NCBI RefSeq assembly: GCF_963666145.1
Contig: NZ_OY762614.1
Location: 4,888,501 to 4,952,500, forward strand
Direction of reading: 5' to 3'
DNA length: 64,000 nucleotides
Source: an uncultured Desulfobacter sp.
GTDB lineage: Bacteria > Desulfobacterota > Desulfobacteria > Desulfobacterales > Desulfobacteraceae
Shown piece after piece: positions 10,001 through 23,800 of this stretch. Every line of letters begins with the position of its first letter. The stretch's first letter is position 1. The notes below the pieces were generated by a model that saw nothing but the letters and a program-made list of their open reading frames with translations, did no database searches and was not told the DNA's origin. The position numbers and the translations under genes were made by a program.

Positions 10001-11745
10001 AAGGGCTGTTAAATACCATCACCCACAACAATATCTATGCCCTGAAAAAACCGGTTATTTTAGGACTGGTTCAATCCATACTCCAGGGGCAGCCATACTT
10101 TGTCGTCCTTTTTGTCATCGTAGAGTTCCTCACCCCTCTTTTGGACCCGGGCAGCAAACTCAATACGACCCGGCTTGTTCTGTTGGTGGGATGGCTTGCA
10201 GTGGCGCTCATCCTCCTTTTTCTCGTGGGCCGTAAAAAACACGAGGCCGAGCAGGTTACTGCCTACACCCTCAGTGCCGAGGGACGTATCTCCTTGGGTA
10301 ATTACCTGCGAAAGTTGTCCATGGGATTTTTCAAAGACCGGGATCCCGGAGATATCACAGCGCTCATGCTCCAGGATTACACCAATGTGGAAACTCTGTT
10401 GAGTTTTCTATTGATGGATGCCCTGAGCGCCGTTGTCCTGCCAGTTATTTTTTCACTGTTCCTGGCTTTTTACGATTGGCAAATGACCCTCATCACACTT
10501 ATTCCCATTCCCATTGGTGTGGTGTTGGCGATCATAACACGGGCGATTATGTATCGATTTGGCAAACTGCAGTTAGGGGCCAAACACGACGCTACCTCAC
10601 GCATGCTTGAGTATCTGGAAGGAATGCCCAATATCAAATCCTACAACCTCCAGGGACAAAAATTTTCACGGCTCAAAACGTCCCTCGAACGGTTAAAAGT
10701 GGAGTGTATCAAGCTTGAAGGGGTTGTGGGTCCGGCAGTTATGGCCGGTGTCTGGTGCCTGTATGCTGGCACCCCCCTCATTATGCTGACTGGTGTCTAC
10801 TTCATTATCCAGGGATCGCTGACAATTTCCCACTTTCTTTTCTTCCTGATCGTGGGAACACGGATTTACGATCCGCTGCTCAAGGCTCTGACAAGTTTTG
10901 CGGAACTTAGTTATTACTCGATTTCGGCCACACGCATCGGCCAGATTTACGAAAACAAGCCCCTGCCTGAGCCGGCAGCTCCGGAAGTGCCGGTTCAATA
11001 CGACATTGAGTTCCGGGATGTTTCTTTTAGATATCATCACACCGATGTTTTAAAGGGTGTAAGCTTCTCCGTGCCCAGCAACACGATGACGGCCCTTGTG
11101 GGGCCTTCCGGCTCGGGAAAAACCACGATCACCCGTCTCCTAGCTCGGTTTTGGGATGTTGGCCGGGGCGAAATCCGTGTCGGGGGTATTCCGGTTACCC
11201 GGATGAAGAATGAGGACCTCCTTTCCATGATCAGCATCGTGTTTCAGGACGTGTATCTATTTAACGATACCATTCTGGCCAATATCAAAGTCGGTAATGC
11301 CGATGCCTCCATGGAGGAGGTCATTGCCGTGGCCAAAAAAGCACACTGCCACGCCTTTATAGAAGAGATGGAAAACGGGTACGAGACGATCGTAGGAGAA
11401 GGTGGCGCAACGCTTTCGGGCGGTGAAAGACAGCGAATCGCCATTGCCCGCGCCATGCTCAAAGATGCACCTGTTATCCTGCTGGATGAGGCCACGGCAT
11501 CTCTGGATCCCGAAAACGAACTATACATCCAAGAAGCGATCAGCGAACTGATCAAAGGCCGTACCCTCATTGTCATCGCCCATCGGCTCAGCACCATCAC
11601 CAAGGCCGATCAGATTCTGGTGCTTAATAACGGGATTCTTGCAGAACAAGGCACGCACGAAGCGCTTCTCTCCAGAGACAGCGGACTCTACCAACGCATG
11701 TGGGAGGAGCAACAGGCGGCCCATTTATGGAAATTGTGTAAGTGA
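9997..11745 (+). CDS. ABC transporter half-unit, permease fused to ATPase (YbtQ-like)
   Basis: 582 aa. The N-terminal membrane domain (about 1-310) has several hydrophobic helices. The ATPase domain carries Walker A GPSGSGKTT, signature LSGGERQ, Walker B VILLDEATASLDP and the H-loop VIAHRLS. Its ATG overlaps the stop of the upstream half-transporter (ATGA), so the two are co-translated and should form a heterodimer. By analogy with YbtPQ it would move the metal-metallophore complex inward. The gene ends 86 bp before the megasynthase gene on the same strand, consistent with one operon. Confidence 0.88.
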   Translation: MKGLLNTITHNNIYALKKPVILGLVQSILQGQPYFVVLFVIVEFLTPLLDPGSKLNTTRLVLLVGWLAVALILLFLVGRKKHEAEQVTAYTLSAEGRISLGNYLRKLSMGFFKDRDPGDITALMLQDYTNVETLLSFLLMDALSAVVLPVIFSLFLAFYDWQMTLITLIPIPIGVVLAIITRAIMYRFGKLQLGAKHDATSRMLEYLEGMPNIKSYNLQGQKFSRLKTSLERLKVECIKLEGVVGPAVMAGVWCLYAGTPLIMLTGVYFIIQGSLTISHFLFFLIVGTRIYDPLLKALTSFAELSYYSISATRIGQIYENKPLPEPAAPEVPVQYDIEFRDVSFRYHHTDVLKGVSFSVPSNTMTALVGPSGSGKTTITRLLARFWDVGRGEIRVGGIPVTRMKNEDLLSMISIVFQDVYLFNDTILANIKVGNADASMEEVIAVAKKAHCHAFIEEMENGYETIVGEGGATLSGGERQRIAIARAMLKDAPVILLDEATASLDPENELYIQEAISELIKGRTLIVIAHRLSTITKADQILVLNNGILAEQGTHEALLSRDSGLYQRMWEEQQAAHLWKLCK

Positions 11746-11831
11746 TGATTAAACCCTACCTACAACTGCAACCCATATCGATTTAAACCAGGCAAATAAA
11801 AAGACAATCTGTTTCCGTATAGGTAAAAAAC

Positions 11832-14800
11832 ATGACTATTGAAAACATGACCGAAGGAATCGCCGTAATTGGAATGGCCTGCCGTTTCCCGGGGGCACAA
11901 GACACGGATGTATTTTGGGCAAACCTGAAAAACGGGGTCGAATCCATTACTTGTTTCTCGGATCAGGAGCTTGAAGAAGCCGGTATTCCGTATGAAGTTT
12001 ACAATCAACCTGAATATGTTAAAAAAGGCTTTATCATAGACGACGAGGACATGTTCGACGCCTCTTTTTTCGGATATTCACCCAGAGAGGCGGAAAATAT
12101 GGATCCCCAGCACCGTCTCTTTCTTGAAACCGCATGGAAAGCTCTTGAAGACGGTGGGTACCCTCCCTGTGAATACGACGGATCCATTGGTGTTTTTGCA
12201 GGCTCCAAAATCAGCACTTACCTGTTGAACCTGATCAATGACAGGCAATCCATGCATGGAGCAGTTTCCGGATACCAAACCCTGATCGGAAACGATAAAG
12301 ATTATCTGGTGACCCGTGCTTCCTACAAGTTAAACTTAAAGGGACCGAGCGTAACGATTCAGTCTGCATGCTCCACCTCCCTTGTAGCGGTTCATTTTGC
12401 CTGTGAAAGCTTACTTAGCGGCGCGTGCGACATGGCACTGGCCGGAGGCGTGTCCATTTCCACACCCCAAAAGACAGGCTACCTGTACCAGGAAGGGATG
12501 GTGTTCTCCCCGGACGGGCATTGCCGTGCCTTTGATAAACAGGCAAAGGGCATGAGTCCCGGAAACGGTGTCGGTATAGTGCTTTTAAAAGACTTGGGGA
12601 AAGCCCTCCAGGAAAAGGATCACATATATGCGGTGATCCGGGGAACGGCCGTGAACAACGACGGTTCCAATAAAACGGGTTTTACATCCCCAAGCATAGA
12701 AGGCCAGTCCAAGGTCATCCGGGAGGCGATCTCTGTTGCAGGGATCGATTGTGAGTCCATTTCTTATATTGAAACCCACGGCACAGGGACGGAACTTGGG
12801 GATCCCATCGAAATTGAGGCGCTCAACGAAGCCTTCAAGGCGGAAACTAGTAAAAAAGGGTTTTGCGCCATCGGTTCGGTAAAAACGAATATCGGTCATT
12901 TGGATACGTCCGCAGGGATTGCAAGTCTGATAAAAACGGTATTGTCGTTGCAGCATGGCCAAATTCCTCCGAGCCTTAATTTTTTAGGACCTAATCCTAA
13001 AATTGACTTTCAATCCACTCCGTTTTTCGTCAACACGAAACTTTCGGAATGGAAGACAAATGGAGCACCGAGACGCGCCGGGGTCAGTGCCTTTGGATTT
13101 GGGGGCACCAATGCCCATGTGGTCTTGGAACAGGCCCCCCAACATCTGTCTGAAAAAGGGAATCACGCTCATCCGTTACACCTTCTAACCCTTTCTGCAA
13201 AAACAAAAGAAGCTCTGAAACAACAAATCCGAAACTATGATCTGTTTCTTGATAACAATAAAAAGCTTTCCATTGAGGAAGTTTGTTTTACGGCCAATAC
13301 TGGCAGACCTCATTTCCAATACCGGCTTGCCGTCATTGCGGCCTCAATAGATGACCTGAAGCGGCAATTGTTCGCCGCTGCAGCGGGCGAAACATCGTCA
13401 ACCTTATTTGAAGGCGTCGCATACAGCCAAATTGAATCTGAGGTTTCATTTGACCGGAGCAGGCGGTCTTCTCTTGAAACTGACAGGTTCCAGGACATAG
13501 TTTCTGACGTCCATGAGCTTAGCGCCCATTATCGCCTTCCCCTACCATGGACAGACAAAGAAAATTACCGGTTGATTCTTACTGCAGTGGCCATGCTCTA
13601 TATCCGGGGAGCAGCCGTTGATTGGCTAGGACTCTACGATGAAGGCCATCCCCATCGGCCTCCGTATCGTGTTCCATTGCCCACCTATCCCTTTGAGCGT
13701 AAAAGGCATTGGAAAGCGGCTTTATCACGGCTACTTAGCAAACGGATTTGGGATCAATTAAGACTTGAAACCGACGGGAAGGCATCTGCTTTTAACGACT
13801 TAAAAATCCAGCACAAAAATATAGAAAAATTATGTATTCTATATTTTGGTCTGGCCTTTCAACACATTGGGGCCTTTTGCGAAAAAGAACTGACCGTTGA
13901 CGAATTAATTGAAAATTTTAATATCCCACCAGAACACCATCAGTTGATCCTTCGACTGCTCGATACTTTGGTAAAATACAATAGGCTGAAGAGAATAAAT
14001 AATAAATATCAAATGCTTCAACCCGTATCAATTCAAGAGATCAAAAAGATAACCTCAGCGATAAAGAAAACCGCGGGATTCTCAGATACTACGAAAGAGC
14101 TTATCAAATTAATACAAGCCTGCGGGGAAAATTTTGGAAATGTGCTTTTAGGGAAAAAAAATCACAGGGAAATCGTATTTCCAGAAGGTTCGATTGAGGT
14201 CATAGAAAAATTATATGTAAATAGTCCGTCAGCGGTTTTTTTGAACTCAATTGTCCGCAAGACCTTATCTCAAATCATTTCGATAGTGCCGTCAGACTAC
14301 AATGTAAGGATTCTGGAAATCGGTGCGGGAACAGGTGCTACAACCCGATCTGTTTTACCGGCCTTAGGGCATCAATGTATATATACATTTACCGACATTT
14401 CTTCATCTTTTCTTAACAAAGCAGAGAGGAGATTTCAGGAATATCCCTTTATCCGATATAAAGTGCTGGATATTGGAAAGCCAATTTCACCCCAGGGATT
14501 TCAAATGGGTTCTTTTGATGTGATTATTGCTTCGAATGTTCTGCACGCCACAAAAAATATGGATCGAACAATATCTCATATAAACGATCTGCTGGCACCG
14601 GGCGGTATATTGGTGATTAGGGAAATCACCAGACAAATGTCGCAGTTTGAAATTATTTTCGGCCCCCTGCTGACCGAACTTGAGGATGAGGATAAAAGAG
14701 ACGCGAATCCGTTCTTGTCTGTAAAAAGCTGGAAACAATTATTAGAAAAGCACAATTTTATTGAAAGCCAAATATTTCCTGATGCGTCGGATTTAAATAA

Positions 14801-17800
14801 AAATCTTAAAGAACATATTATTATTGCACGCGTTAATGATCAACCAGAGACAATCGATAGGCAACTTGCATTCACTTATACCAACGAACTGGCACAGCAA
14901 AATTTACAGCCCCCCAAAAAAAATGCGGTAGATTGCCATCCGCTTTTAGGTACGGTATTTTTCTCTCCTATATCCGGGATAACCTTTGAAAATAAGATTA
15001 GATTATCCGGCCTGCTACCGTCTTTAAGAAATCATCGCATATTGGGAGAAATCGTGGCACCAGCAGGCTACTTCTTTGAAATCGCCTTGGCCGCTGGCAG
15101 AGAGATCTTTGGAACCCATGCGGTAGTATTGAAAAATGTACTACTTCATGAAGCATTAATCTTTGAATCAACAGATCATCCTATCAAGCTGCAAACCATT
15201 ATTACACCGGGAGATCCAGCTAACTTTGCATTTGAAATATACAGTACACCTGAAGCAGCGCCCATTGACCGAAGTAATTGGAAAATGCATTTTTCAGGAA
15301 ATATTGAAAAAGATGTTGCCACCTCGTTATCATGGGACAAAAGTTTTGATAAAATTCAGCAAAGATGTACGCAACAAATAGAAATTAAAAATTTATACAC
15401 TCCCGGTACCCGAAAAGGTAACGTGTCGACTACAGGGATCAATCTTCGAGATTTAACATGCGGGGAACACGAAGCAATTGGGCGGATTGATTTTTCGGAG
15501 AACACTCTTACAGAAGCTATAGAGTACAGAATGCCACCTGCTTTTCTTGATGCGTGTTTGCAGGTATGGACCGCAATACTTGATACGACCTTTGAAGATA
15601 ATGATCGCACCATACCCTATTTGCCGGTGGCTATAGAACACATCCGTTATCATGTCAATGCCAGCAAACAACTATGGTGCCATGTTGAAGCTCATGAACT
15701 GAATGATAAAAATAATCTGAAAGGCAACATTCGGTTGTTCAGTATGACCGGAGAAACAATCGCTGAAATTATAGGCATGCAAATGAGGCCAGTTACTCCA
15801 CAAGTAATTTGGTCAAACCGACATAAAAAATTGAATTATGAACTTAATTGGCAGATATATCCCGAACATGAGAAAGAGTCTGCACCCAACATATCTTTAA
15901 ACGGTTGTTGGCTTTTGTTGGCAGACAAAAGCGGATTTTCACAGCAGCTCTCCGAAGAAATAATAAAAACACAAGATACAAAACAATCCATTTTTGCAGA
16001 AGATAATCAAAAATATCCAGAAGTGTGGACCGAGCAGAATTTCACTCAAGTTTTCAATGCCAAGATTGTTTCCAAGCATATCCGCTGCAAGGGTATTGTT
16101 TATATGTGGGCATTAGATGTGCCTGAGTCTAATGCACTTACACTTGATACTGTAAAACATCTTACACGATACCATTATCTAAACATTCTTCATCTTATCA
16201 GGTCAATTATATCTACTGGACTCAAAATCCAAAGGTTGTGTATTGTGACCCGAAATGCACATTTTACATCCTTGAATGACCATAATGTCAATCCTATTCA
16301 TTCAGTGTTGTGGGGGCTGAGAAGAGTGATCGCCCATGAACATCCAGAATTTAAAAGTATATGCATAGACCTTGGTTCCTGCATCCTGGAAAACGAAGGA
16401 AAAAAGGTCTTGGAACAATTGCAGTTGAACGATGATGAAAATGAAATCGCTTTAAGGGATACTCAGAAATTCGTAAGCAGGTTGGTGAGAGCCATTCCTT
16501 TGAAAAGAAATGGCTCGGTGAAAAGTCAAACACTTTTTAAGTCAGATGCCACCTATATAATCACTGGTGGGTTCGGCGGGATGGGCCTCGAAACTGCCCG
16601 ATGGTTGTCAGAAAACGGCGTTAGGAACATCGTTTTGATGGGTAGATCCACACCATCTCCGATGGCTCTCGAAACAATTGAGGAAATCCGTAAAGCAGGC
16701 GCTATAGTACGAACCAAACAGGTTGATATTGGGAACCAGAAAGCCCTATCGAAAATTTTTAATGAACTCAAAGCTTCAATGCCGCCTTTAAAAGGTGTTT
16801 TTCATCTTGCCGGAGTTCTTCGAGAGGGTGGCATTCTTGGGCAAAGCTCCTCCGACATGGAGTTGGTCATGACTCCGAAAATAGAAGGCGCATGGCATCT
16901 GCATCTTTTAACTTGGGATGTTCCTCTTGACCATTTTGTATTGTTTTCTTCCATTTCCTCTTTATGGGGTGGGCATGGTCTAGGAGCGTATACCGCTTCA
17001 AATGCTTTTTTAGATATGCTGGCCAGTCATAGAAAAACGTTGGGCTTACCAGCCTTGAGCGTTAATTGGGGAGCCTTTTCCCAAATCGGCATGCTCGCTC
17101 AGGATGATGCCGGTACCCAGATACGAGCCAAAGCAGGCATCGGTTCTTTTGATCCCCAGGAGGCATTGTCGCATCTTTTAATCGCCATGGAGCATAACTT
17201 TAACCAAATTTGTATAGCTAAAATTAGATGGTCAGATTTTCTAAAAAACGGAATAATGGGCCATAACAAATTATTTGCCTGTTTAGATTTAGAAATGTGT
17301 TCAATAAAAAATCTTACGCCAAAAAAGGAAAAGGACACAGATCTTTTATCAAAGCTTGCTGTATCATCATTGGATGAACGTTATGAACGTCTGAAAAATT
17401 ACCTCAAAGAGAACGTTGCTAAAGTCCTGCGAATTGACAAAATAGACCTCAGAGATGATACGGATCTCATTCAGATGGGAATGGACTCCCTTATTTTTCT
17501 TGAATTATCGCATACACTGAGCAAAGAGTTACAGGTCAAGGTTAGCCCGCATAAACTCTTTAGCGAGCCGACAATTGATGCCTTAGCAAAAAATTTCGCG
17601 CAAGTCCTTGGTAACAGGAACACCCCTGACTTGGATAATGATTTACTTAATAATTTCCCTGTACATTCTGATATAGAGAACAGGTTTAGACCCTTTGAAT
17701 TATCCGATGTTCAGCAAGCATATTGGGTAGGCAGGCAAGGCATTATGGGTATGGGGAAAACTGCCTGCCATACTTATTATGAACTGGACGTGAGCGATCT

Positions 17801-20800
17801 TAATATCGAACGTTACATCCAAGCATGGAATAAATTGATAAAACGTCATGAAATGCTACGCGCTGTTATTCTACCGGACGGTCGTCAGAGAATTCTAAAA
17901 AGCGTTCCAGAATTAAGAATAAAGGTTTCTAATTTTACTCAAAAAAACAAAGAAACTGTCGAAACACATCTCTTGGCCATCCGGAAAAGAATGTCACATC
18001 AGGTCTTTTTAACAGAAGAGTGGCCACTTTTCGAAGTATGTGTATCACAGTTAAATTATAATATCAGCCGAATACACATGAGTCTGGATCTTTTATTCGC
18101 AGATGCCCATAGTATTCGACTGATATTGCATGAACTGCAAAAATTTTATCAGAATCCTAGACAACTACCGGATTCACTAAGCATTTCTTTTAGGGATTAT
18201 ATCATAGGCGAAAGCCTATTCAGAAAATCCGTTCTTTATAAAAAGGCGAAAGCCTATTGGATTGATAGGCTGGAAACTTTGCCGAAATGCCCGGATTTAC
18301 CTGTAATAAAACAATTAGAGGATATAGATAACCCACTTTTTAAACGAAGAATTTTTACCATACAATCTGACAACTGGCAGGCTCTAAAGAATTTTGCATT
18401 GTTATCCAGTATAACGCCCACCGGATTGTTGCTGACAGCCTATGCAAGAATTCTTTCAAGATGGAGTAAAAGTAGTCGATTTTCAATCAATATGACCGTG
18501 TTTAACCGTTTGCCGGTTCATCCGCAGATCAATGAAATTGTAGGAGATTTTACCTCTGTTAATTTTCTTGAAATCGATGATTCATCAAACGCATCTTTCG
18601 AAGAATTTGCAGTACAGATACAAAATCAATTATGGCAGGATTTGGAACACCGCTTTTTTAGCGGAGTCAAATTTTTGCGTGAGCTTGCACAAAGCAAAAA
18701 TGCAGCCTCTATGGAAATTATGCCGGTAGTATTTACAAGTAACCTCTCCAATGCTGACATCAAAACCAAGAACATATTTTCGCTCACTGAAAATTCAGTC
18801 TATGGCATCAGCCAAACGCCTCAGGTCTGGATGGACCTTCAGGTTGCAGAGAGTGATGGTAAACTTGTGGTTTTTTTAGATGCCGTGGATGATCTCTTCC
18901 CAAAGAGGATGCTGGATGACATGTTTTCAGCTTATGCAAAATTATTGGAGGATCTTTCCGAGAATAAGGCACTTTGGAAACAAACAAGATCCCATCTTTT
19001 ACCTGAATATCAAATCAAAAAAAGAGAGGAGGTTAATGCCACAAGATCGAAAATATCTGAATCAATGCTCCATGAATTGTTTGAAAAACAAGCAGCGGCC
19101 TACCCCAACCATGTGGCTGTAAAAACGTCCAAGTCTTCGATTACGTATGAGAGATTGTCACGATCGTCAGACAATCTTGCGTATCTACTGCATAACCGCG
19201 GAGCAAAACAAAATGAATTGATTGCAGTGGTTATGGAAAAAGGATGGGAACAGGTTGTCGCAGTCTTGGGCGTTTTAAAATCAGGGGCGGCGTATCTTCC
19301 CATAAGCCCGGACATCCCTCCAGAAAGGCTTTTACATCTTTTGAAACATGGTGAGGTCAAATTGGTGTTGACTCAGTCCTGGTTGGATCAAAAATTGTGC
19401 TGGCCCGATAATGTTAATATATTTTCTGTTGATACCCAAACCTATCAGAACGATTTATCTGTACGGATAAATCAACGCCCCGATAATTTGGCATATGTTA
19501 TATACACATCAGGATCAACTGGCCTTCCCAAGGGAGTCATGGTCGACCATAAAGGAGCTGTCAACACGATCCTAGATATTAACAAACGTTTTCAAATCTC
19601 ATCAGAAGATAGCATTCTTGCCCTATCCAATTTAAATTTTGATCTCTCAGTCTATGATATTTTCGGAATTCTGGCTGCAGGGGGCACAATTGTCCTGCCG
19701 GATGAATCACTACGAAAAGAACCGGCTCACTGGATAGAATTGATAAAAAAAGAAAGCATCACCCTATGGAATTCGGTTCCCCAACTGATGCAGATGCTCA
19801 TTGACTATACACCGAAGACGCCCCTCACCTCCAAGTCATCGTTGCGTGTGGTCTTGCTCAGCGGAGACTGGATTCCCCTTAATTTGCCCCAAAACATCTG
19901 TGCACGTTTCCCCCAAGCCCAAACCATCAGCTTGGGCGGAGCCACCGAAGCTTCCATTTGGTCAATCCTATATCCGGTGCAAAAAATTGATCCGAAATGG
20001 AAAAGCATCCCCTATGGTCGTCCCATGGAGAACCAACACGTTTATGTGCTCAATCACTTTTTTGAAGATTCTCCGGATTGGGTGCCAGGTCTTCTTTATA
20101 TCGCTGGCCGGGGGCTTGCCAGAGGGTACTGGCGCAACGAGGATAAAACCAACACCAGCTTTATCAGGCATCCTCGGACTCAAGAACGTTTGTACCGAAC
20201 CGGGGACTTGGGGCGGTATTTACCGGATGGCAATATTGAATTTTTGGGGCGGGAAGATTTTCAGGTTAAAATCAGGGGGCATCGCATTGAATTAGGGGAA
20301 ATCGAAGCCGCATTAAAACAGCATCCGGACGTACATGAGGCCGTCGTAATTACAACGACTGGTGATGATCGAGGAAACAAGCGCCTATTAAGTTATATAG
20401 TCCTTAACAAGAAAAAAACTCTTGCTGATTATGAGTCAAAAAAGCTTCGTAGCGGAACTATTATCCAAGGTTCCAAGCAGCCTGCTGAAGGCAGGGTGAG
20501 GTTGCCTGGAGCGGTTAAAATAAAGAAATCCATGATGAAACAGGAAGCTTTAACTATATTTTTAAAGCAGAAGTTACCAGATTATATGCTGCCTTCGTCT
20601 ATAATCATTATAGACAGGATACCTTTGACCTCTAATGGTAAGATAGACCGAAAAGCACTGCCGGTTCCTGAACAGGTTGAAACAAAACGGGGAAAAAATT
20701 TTATATCCCCCCGAACGCAAATGGAGGTCTTACTTGCCCATATTTGGGTAGAAATCTTTAATATCAATCATATAAATATTTTCGATAATTTCTTTGAGCT

Positions 20801-23800
20801 TGGAGGCGATTCCTTGCTCGCAGTCCGATTCGTTTCGAAAGTTCGCCAGGAATTGCAGGTGGAGCTAACGTTAAAGGAATTGTACACATATTCAAACCTC
20901 GCCGAATTATCCGAATTTATCGAAAAAAAACAGAAAAAAAGAAACGCTCTGGATCAGTTACCTGAACTCGTGCCAGATTTTGAAAATCGCCATCAGCCAT
21001 TTCCACTTACCGATATTCAACAAGCATACTGGGTTGGCCGTAGTGGTGATTTTGAGTTGGGCAATGTCGCCACCCATTTATATTTTGAAATTGAAAGTAA
21101 ACATTTAAACTTGGAACGACTTAATCGCGCGTGGCAACGTGTAGTTGATCGCCATGAGATGTTGCGGGCTATAATTTTACCTGATGGCCAACAAAAAATT
21201 CTAAAACAGGTACCTGATTATCATTTCAGAGTAATGGATTTACACGATCAAGCTCCTTCAACAATACCGACTGAGCTAAAAGCAGTTCGCCATGAGATGT
21301 CGCATCAGATATTACCGGCTGAAAAATGGCCGTTGTTTGACATTCGTGCTTCTCAATTACCAGATGGATGGATACGGCTCCATGTCAGTTTGGATGCCCT
21401 GATTGCCGATGCCTGGAGTTTTCTTTCTTTTACAAATGATTGGTATACCATTTACCGGAACCCCGAAACTAAATTAGCACCAATAGATGTTTCATTTCGG
21501 GACTACGTCCTTGCAGAGATCAGTTTGCAGGATTCAGAATTATACCGGCGTGCTAAGAGATATTGGTCTAATCGCTTGCTTGATCTGCCGCCGGCTCCGG
21601 AATTGCCTTTGGGTGTGGAGCCGGCCTCTATAAAGCAGCCCCGATTTTGTCGTCGCAGCTTTACATTGCCCATGAAGGCCTGGCAAACATTAAAAAATCG
21701 AGCAATACAAAATCATCTGACGCCTTCTGGATTGTTAATTACCGCTTATACAGATGTCTTGGGTGTATGGAGTAAAAGCCCAAGGTTTACTATTAACTTA
21801 ACATTATTTAACCGCTTATCCTTACATCCGCAGGTAAATAGCATCGTTGGAGATTTTACTACCACTATCTTATTAGGAGTCGAAAGTGTTGAAAAGGAAG
21901 GATTTGCAGCGAGAGCTTCGCAATTGCAACAGCAGCTGTGGCAGGACATGGACCATCGTCACTTCAGCGGAATAAAATTGTTACGGGAACTTGCCAGACG
22001 TCGGGGCGATTTTAAAAGCTCTGTAATGCCTGTGGTTTTTACCAGCGCTTTGAATCTGGAATCGATGGATAGCAATGTTTCAGGAGCCGATAACTTGGGC
22101 GAATTAGTTTATGGTGTTTCTCAGACGCCTCAGGTCTGGTTAGACCATCAAGTATATGAACAAAATGGAGAATTGATACTCACCTGGGATGCTGTTGAAG
22201 AGCTTTTCCCCAAGGGAATGCTGGATGATATGTTCACTGCTTATTGCAGCTTTCTTCAAAAATTGGCCGAGGAGGAAGAGACCTGGCAGAAGACAACACG
22301 AGACTTGATCCCTGCGGCTCAACTTAAAAAAAGAATTGCAGCCAATGCTACGGAAGCGCCTATATCACCTGAGATGCTTCATACTTTGTTTCGCATCCAA
22401 GTCTCCCAGCAACCAGACCATACGGCAGTAATCTCTTCAAACATTAGGTTAAGCTATAAAGAGTTGGCTGAATACTCTAACCATATTGGCCGCTTATTAC
22501 AAGAGAAAGGGGCTGAACCGAACAGGCTGATAGCGATACTGATGGAAAAGGGTTGGGAACAAATCACGGCAACGCTTGGTATTTTAAACTCTGGAGCAGC
22601 ATATCTCCCAATCGACCCTGAATTGCCCGAGGAGCGTATCCGGCATATTTTGGCTGACGGTGAGATCAAGTTGGCATTGACCCAATCATGGATTGCTGCA
22701 AAGTTTAAGTTTAACTGGCCGAAGGATGTCCAATGCTTTTCTGTGGATACAATAACATTGTTGAACAAAGACATAACTCCTTTAGATCCTTTGCAGAAAC
22801 CTGAGGATTTGGCCTATGTTATTTATACTTCTGGTTCAACCGGTTTCCCCAAAGGGGTAATGATAGATCATAGGGGGGCGGTCAATACGATTCTGGATAT
22901 AAACCAGCGTTTTGAAGTAAGCTCTAAAGACAAAATCCTGGCTATTTCTAAGCTTCACTTTGATCTTTCAGTTTACGACATTTTTGGCACCCTGGCAGCG
23001 GGGGGGAGTATTGTATTGCCTGATCCGGATAAAGCCAGGGAGCCTGCTCACTGGTTCGATTTAATGACAGACCATCAGATTACGATCTGGAACTCTGTAC
23101 CAGCGTTGATGCAAATGTTTGAGGAATATCTATCCTCAATTACTACTGCAGTGCCGCAAACTCTCCGTTTGGCCCTTTTAAGCGGTGACTGGATACCAGT
23201 GGATCTACCCGATAAGCTCAAGGCCTATTTTAGTGAAATTCGAATCATTGGTTTGGGGGGGGCTACAGAAGCATCAATCTGGTCCAATCTTTATCCCATT
23301 GAGGAGGTGAATCCAAAGTGGATAAGCATACCGTATGGTTATCCCATGCTGAACCAGCGGTACCACGTGCTTAACGAATTAATGGAGAATTGCCCCAATT
23401 GGGTTCCGGGCCAGCTTTATATCGGCGGGCTCGGCCTGGCCAAGGGGTATTGGCGAGATGAAGAAAAAACCAACAACAGCTTTGTAGTTTATTCCCAAAC
23501 AGGTGAGCGATTATATCGTACCGGTGATTTTGGCCGCTACTTGCCGGATGGCAATATAGAATTCCTGGGCCGGGAAGACTTTCAGGTAAAGATTAATGGC
23601 CATCGAATTGAGTGTGGAGAGGTAGAAACAACCCTAAAACATCTTCCAGGTGTAAAAGATGCTGTAGTTATCGCTACGGATGGAATTAATAGCAAAGAGA
23701 AGCAACTGGTTGGTTATGTGGTTCCGAATTATGAAAAAGGATCCGTCTTATTTGAAACCAGACAAGCCAATCCGTCGGGGTGTGCCTTACGTTGGGAGTC

